From Pyxidicoccus sp. MSG2 (GTDB lineage: Bacteria; Myxococcota; Myxococcia; Myxococcales; Myxococcaceae), in NCBI RefSeq assembly GCF_026626705.1, contig NZ_JAPNKC010000001.1, positions 1,302,001-1,366,000 of the forward strand: a stretch of 64,000 nt of DNA, in the 5' to 3' direction. Shown piece after piece: positions 60,160-64,000 of this stretch. A program made the translations under genes and the position numbers. Numbering within the stretch: the stretch's first letter is position 1; every line of letters starts with the position of its first letter. The notes under the pieces were generated by a model, which was given only the letters and a program-made list of their open reading frames with translations, ran no database searches and was not told the DNA's origin.

Positions 60160-62748
60160 GTGTCGCCAGTTGTGCGAGCCCACGTGACGGCGGTGGCGGG
60201 TGGGGGTCGGGCGGTGGATCGTCATGCGTGGCGCGACCTGGGGACGCGTCCTCTCTTCTTTCCCGCGCTAAGCCTCACGCTCGGCGCCCTCTGCGCACCA
60301 GCAACACTGCTGGAGCCGCTGCCATTTCTGGTTTGCGCGGTTTTGCTGGGAGCGCTCGGACTGGCGCTCGCTCGGCTGCCTGGTGCCCACCTCGCGGTGC
60401 TCGGGGCACTGTGGGCCGCGGGAGCGGGCCTCGCCTGCTGGGAGGCGCGGGTGGAGGTGCCGGCGGGCCTCACGGCCGGAGGCCCGGTGGTGCTGGAGGG
60501 CGAGGCGGAGCGCGTGGAGCGCTTCGACGGAGCCAGCCGGGTGCGCCTGGCGGTGGCTCGCGCCGGGGCTCCCGACGGGCCGCTGGAGCCGACGCGCTTC
60601 CGGGTGAGCCTGTCGCTGCGCGGTGCGCCCGTGGCCCTGCTGCCGGGGCAGCGCGTGCGGGTGGAGACGCGGCTCGCGCCGGAGGTGCCGCCCGGCAATC
60701 CGGGGGAGAAGGACTTCGGCGTCGCGCGGCGGCGGCAGGGTGTGGCCTTCACCGGTGGGGCGGACGCGGGGCGCGTGCTGGTGCTGTCCCCTGCCCCGGG
60801 CTGGCGGAGCGCGCTGGAGGAGACTCGCGCGCGGCTGGCGGTGGCGGTGCATGCGGTGGCGCCGTCGAAGGACGCGGCGGCGCTGTTCCTCACGCTGGCT
60901 GCCGGACAGCGCGCGGAACTGGATGACGCGTGGGAGGAGGCGTTCTCCCGCGCGGGACTGGCGCACGTGCTGAGCGTCAGCGGGCTGCACGTGGCGGCGC
61001 TCGCGTTGATGACACTGGCGTTGCTGCGACGCGGGCTGGTGCGTGCCGGAGCCCGGTGGCGGAAGCTGGACGCGCGGCGGGTGGCGGCACCCGCCGCGGT
61101 GCCCTTCGTCTGGGCCTATGTGCTCTTCACCGGCAACCAGCCGCCCGCGGTGCGCTCCGCGGTGATGGCCACGGTGGTGCTGCTGGGGCTGGCCCTGTGG
61201 CGGCGCGCGGATGGGCTCAACGGGCTGGCCGCCGCGGCGGTGGTGCTGGTGGCGTGGGCGCCCTCCAGCGTGATGGATTTGTCGCTGCGACTCTCGTTCC
61301 TCGCGGTGCTGGGACTGGTGCTGCTGTCACCTCCGCTGCGCGAGGCCCTGCCCCTAGCCCCACCGGACCCGAAAGAGCCCCGCCGGGTGCGACGGTGGTG
61401 GGGGCAGGCGCGCGAGGCGGTGGCGCAGACCTTGAGCGCGAGCGCCGCCGCCACGCTGGCGGGACTGCCCGTGGTGGCCGCGGCCTTCGGGCGCGTGAGC
61501 CTGGCGGGGCTCGTGTCCAACATCGTCGCCCTGCCCCTCTGTGGGCTGCTCACGGGCCTGGCCGCGGGAGGGGCCGCGCTCTTCGTGGTGGCGCCCGTGC
61601 TCGCCACGCCGGTGCTGTGGGCCGGCGCATGGGCGTCCGAATTGCTGCTGGCCATCACCTGCCTCTTCGCCGCGGCGCCCCTGGCCACGGTGGAAGTGCC
61701 CGCGCTGGGCGGACTGGCGGCGACGCTGTACGCGGCGGGACTGCTGACGTGGTCGCTCGGCACGGGGCGGTGGCGGCTGGGCGGGTGGCTGGCGCCCGTG
61801 GCGCTCGCTGGGACGATGCTGGCACCGGGGCTGCTGCCGGAGCCGGGCCTGCGCGTCACCTTCCTCTCGGTGGGCCAGGGCGACGCGGTGGTGCTCAGCT
61901 CGCGGGGACACCATGCGCTGGTGGACGGAGGCGGCGTGCCCGGGGGCATGGACACCGGCGCGCGCTTCGTCGTGCCCTACCTCAAACAGGCGGGCATCTC
62001 CCGGTTGGACCTCGCGGTGCTGTCGCATCCGCACCCGGACCATGCGCTGGGCCTGGCCTCGGCGCTGACGCAGGTGCCCACCGAGAGGCTGTGGATGCCC
62101 GCGGGAGACGGAGACGGGCCGCTGTCGCGGCAGGTGGTGGCCGCGGCGCGCGATGCACGCGTCGAGGAGGTGGAGGCCGGCCACCCATCGCTGCGCCTGG
62201 GCGAGGCGACGGTGGAGGTGCTGGGGCCTCCCGGTCCCCTGGAGCGCGAGTTGCTGGAGGGCGTGAATGACCGGAGCGTGGTGCTGCGGGTGCGGCATGG
62301 TGCCGTCACCGTGCTGCTCGCGGGTGACGTGGAGGAGGACGGTGAGGCCGCACTGCTCGAGCAGGTCGGCGAGGTGACGGTGATGAAGGCACCGCACCAT
62401 GGCTCGCGGACCTCGTCCACGAAGGCCCTGCTCGCGAAGGCGCGGCCCCGGCATGTCGTCTTCTGCGTGGGACGGCGAAACCGCTACGGCTTCCCCCACC
62501 CGGAGGTGGAGGCGCGCTACCAGGCCATGGGAAGTGAGTGCTGGCGGACAGACCTGGACGGAGCCGTCACCGTGGAGAGTGATGGGCAGGACGTCCGGCT
62601 GCTCTCCTATCTGCCGCGCGAGCCTCCGCCGGAGGAGGCCCGGGTTGCCGTCGGGGAGGAGCATCAACACCCTTCGAGCGATGATTTCAGAGGACCTGGA
62701 TCTCCAGCAGCTGACCGCCGAGCTGAAGCAGACGCTCGGCCCCGGTGA
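60160..62748 (+). CDS. comEC: ComEC/Rec2-family DNA uptake channel protein with metallo-beta-lactamase domain
   Basis: The 862-residue protein has N-terminal membrane helices and an OB-like domain (DUF4131), the central competence domain (HVLSVSGLHVAALALM, FTGNQPPAVRSAVMA) with about eight helices, and a C-terminal metallo-beta-lactamase-like domain with VGQGDAVVLSS, LSHPHPDHALG and MKAPHHGSRTSS. ComEC moves single-stranded DNA into the cytoplasm during transformation. The C-terminal 60 residues beyond the lactamase fold are Pro/Ala/Asp-rich and overlap the next gene. The GTG start at 60160 is not well supported by a ribosome binding site; later starts are possible. Confidence 0.92.
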   Translation: MSPVVRAHVTAVAGGGRAVDRHAWRDLGTRPLFFPALSLTLGALCAPATLLEPLPFLVCAVLLGALGLALARLPGAHLAVLGALWAAGAGLACWEARVEVPAGLTAGGPVVLEGEAERVERFDGASRVRLAVARAGAPDGPLEPTRFRVSLSLRGAPVALLPGQRVRVETRLAPEVPPGNPGEKDFGVARRRQGVAFTGGADAGRVLVLSPAPGWRSALEETRARLAVAVHAVAPSKDAAALFLTLAAGQRAELDDAWEEAFSRAGLAHVLSVSGLHVAALALMTLALLRRGLVRAGARWRKLDARRVAAPAAVPFVWAYVLFTGNQPPAVRSAVMATVVLLGLALWRRADGLNGLAAAAVVLVAWAPSSVMDLSLRLSFLAVLGLVLLSPPLREALPLAPPDPKEPRRVRRWWGQAREAVAQTLSASAAATLAGLPVVAAAFGRVSLAGLVSNIVALPLCGLLTGLAAGGAALFVVAPVLATPVLWAGAWASELLLAITCLFAAAPLATVEVPALGGLAATLYAAGLLTWSLGTGRWRLGGWLAPVALAGTMLAPGLLPEPGLRVTFLSVGQGDAVVLSSRGHHALVDGGGVPGGMDTGARFVVPYLKQAGISRLDLAVLSHPHPDHALGLASALTQVPTERLWMPAGDGDGPLSRQVVAAARDARVEEVEAGHPSLRLGEATVEVLGPPGPLERELLEGVNDRSVVLRVRHGAVTVLLAGDVEEDGEAALLEQVGEVTVMKAPHHGSRTSSTKALLAKARPRHVVFCVGRRNRYGFPHPEVEARYQAMGSECWRTDLDGAVTVESDGQDVRLLSYLPREPPPEEARVAVGEEHQHPSSDDFRGPGSPAADRRAEADARPR

Positions 62749-62935
62749 GCCCGTCGGCTATCTGCGCGGCAAGGCGCTCATGAGGGACGTGCTCGTGCAC
62801 ATGAAGGGCTTCTCGGAGCTCGAGGCCGAGGAGCTCGTCGACACGTTGGAGCTTCGCGGCTTCCTGCGCTTCCTGGGCGACCCGTCCGAGCGCTCGGTGG
62901 CGGACGCCCACTGGGACATCACCCCGCACGCCTGA
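62681..62935 (+). CDS. Small hypothetical protein overlapping the comEC end
   Basis: The 84-residue product is acidic and helical (MISEDLDLQQLTAELKQTLG, then SELEAEELVDTLELRGFLRF) with a composition typical of a real myxobacterial protein. It overlaps comEC by 68 bases in another frame, which is unusually long. Either the overlap is real or comEC ends earlier in related strains. There is no recognised domain. GGGGAGGAG lies 19 bases upstream of the ATG, rather far for a ribosome binding site. Confidence 0.65.
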   Translation: MISEDLDLQQLTAELKQTLGPGEPVGYLRGKALMRDVLVHMKGFSELEAEELVDTLELRGFLRFLGDPSERSVADAHWDITPHA

Positions 62936-62950
62936 GCGCGGGCACCTTCG

Positions 62951-64000
62951 CTACTGGAAGGTCAGCCAGCCGAAGCGCGGCAGCGCGTGGAAGTCACCCA
63001 CGTAGAGCGGTGAGAAGGCCTGCCCTTCCACCGTGCGCCGTCCGGGGTGCTCCAGCCGGTAGAGGTTGAAGCGCCAGCGGTCGCCCTTCTGCGGCGGCAC
63101 ATGGGGGACTTCCGCCAGGCGCGCGAAGGGAATCTGCATCTCCACCGACCAGCCCTGGTCCTTGTCGGACGGGTCATCCAGCGTGCCGCGCACCTTCACC
63201 GCCGTCTTCATGCCCGAGTCCCAGGTGCGGTCCATGCCCTGGCGGCGCGCGGGGAAGTAGGCGTCGAAGATGACGTTGTGCGGGGACACCTGCAGCTCGT
63301 TGTACGTGCGCCCGTCCGCGTTGGCGTCGAGGAAGATTTCCACCACCTCTTCCTCGTAGATGGAGTCATCACGGTTGCGCAGCGTGCCCCAGATGTCCGG
63401 GTCCTCGCTGTCGAAGGCCACGTACAGGTTGGCGTCGTCGTAGGCGAGGCGGGCCTCGGTGCGCAGCTGCACGGGACGCCCGTCGAAGCTGCCGCGCAGC
63501 ACCACGGGCCGGGCGTTCTTCCACGCGGCGTCGTCGAGCACCCCGTCGATGACGGGGGCCTTCGTCACGCGGCCGACGGTGTACTCGGGCAGCTCGGGAG
63601 CGGCGCCGCCGAGCTGCGGGCCCAGCATCCGCTGGGCGCCGTCCTGGGCACGGGCGTCGTCCACGGGCAGGCGCTCGTCGTCGCGCCAGAAGCCGAGCAT
63701 CACGCGCGCGGGCACGTTGGGCATGGGAATGGAGTGGACGTCCTCGATGACCTTGCCCACGGGCCACGACGCGAGCGGCGCGGCGCCGCCCTGCACCTCG
63801 TGGTCGGCGTTGAAGAGCATGCCCCCGCTGGCGGTGTCCACCACGTGGACGAAGAAGCCGAAGCCCTTCGGCGGCGGGCGCGTGGCCTGGAAGTAGTGGG
63901 CGAGGCGCACCTGCTCGCCGGGCGCGGCGTTCTCCGGCGTCACCTTCGAGCCCAGGTACACCACCGTGCCTCCGGCGAACGTCGCGCCGCTGCGGAAGGT
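62951..64000 (-). CDS. CBM9-like carbohydrate-binding domain protein (N-terminus cut by window edge)
   Basis: The frame is open to the right edge, giving at least 349 residues without a start codon that can be trusted. The second half is a CBM9-like domain: APVIDGVLDDAAWKNARPV, ARLAYDDANLYVAFDSEDPD and EEEVVEIFLDANADG are its conserved segments, ending in FHALPRFGWLTFQ. The first part is a beta-rich domain with GEQVRLAHYFQATRPPPKGF. Such proteins are usually secreted or attached to the cell surface; no signal peptide is visible because the N-terminus is missing. Confidence 0.85.
   Translation of the reverse strand, partial: TFRSGATFAGGTVVYLGSKVTPENAAPGEQVRLAHYFQATRPPPKGFGFFVHVVDTASGGMLFNADHEVQGGAAPLASWPVGKVIEDVHSIPMPNVPARVMLGFWRDDERLPVDDARAQDGAQRMLGPQLGGAAPELPEYTVGRVTKAPVIDGVLDDAAWKNARPVVLRGSFDGRPVQLRTEARLAYDDANLYVAFDSEDPDIWGTLRNRDDSIYEEEVVEIFLDANADGRTYNELQVSPHNVIFDAYFPARRQGMDRTWDSGMKTAVKVRGTLDDPSDKDQGWSVEMQIPFARLAEVPHVPPQKGDRWRFNLYRLEHPGRRTVEGQAFSPLYVGDFHALPRFGWLTFQ

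Overview
The window is high-GC, gene-dense DNA from a myxobacterium, most likely a Myxococcus (family Myxococcaceae). The main evidence is a 164-residue CdnL/CarD-like transcription factor at 59534-60028 of the myxobacterial type. Supporting signs are the many secreted Cys-rich and MopE-like proteins, TIGR02266-style PilZ and GGDEF signalling proteins, a very large lipoprotein of the RHS/TcdB type, and genes coupled by GTGA or ATGA overlaps. I saw no rRNA, tRNA, CRISPR array, insertion sequence or prophage.

Layout. 1-4952 (mostly minus): the first 32 codons of a pyruvate dehydrogenase E1 alpha gene, a HAD hydrolase, a membrane protein of unknown function, an organophosphate:phosphate antiporter-type MFS transporter and a Nudix hydrolase. 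5097-11213 (plus): a three-gene envelope operon of a 5'-nucleotidase-like lipoprotein, a second lipoprotein and a beta-barrel protein, closed by a strong hairpin. 11503-20674 (minus): the accessory part of the window. A Cys-rich, metal-binding-repeat protein gene carries frame breaks. It is followed by a 2359-residue RHS lipoprotein ending in a Hint domain and an unrecognised 128-residue toxin-like tip. A 120-residue gene overlapping the end of the RHS gene by four bases is the likely immunity gene. 20880-26652 (minus): a GspE/PilB-type ATPase and the tetrapyrrole genes ccsA/hemX-hemA-hemC-hemD.

26722-29673: a conserved hypothetical protein, thioredoxin, a PPK2 polyphosphate kinase, a small AT-hook/zinc-finger protein and a PilZ protein. 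29773-34292 (minus): the cell-shape operon mreC-mreD-mrdA-rodA. 34514-38800: a membrane-anchored parvulin, a GAF-GGDEF protein, Maf, YggS and a zinc-ribbon protein. 39117-42592 (plus): a GH123-like DUF4091 protein between two DUF3108 proteins. 42727-46557 (plus): a probable metal-uptake operon of an outer-membrane barrel, an imelysin lipoprotein and a di-haem peroxidase-like lipoprotein, with a near-perfect palindrome overlapping its promoter region. 46620-49475: a small hypothetical protein, a low-complexity secreted protein and a DUF507 protein. 49614-53699 (minus): uvrB-uvrC. 53779-64000: an M28 peptidase, cysS, an FHA protein, a small membrane protein, cdnL, comEC, an 84-residue protein and a CBM9-like protein cut by the right edge.

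Most genes are housekeeping (cell wall elongation, haem synthesis, nucleotide excision repair, redox, cysteinyl-tRNA charging). The strongest candidate for an undescribed system is the RHS lipoprotein with its novel tip and overlapping putative immunity gene. Second is the imelysin/di-haem/barrel locus with its own operator. All functions come from reading motifs and context; no database search was possible.
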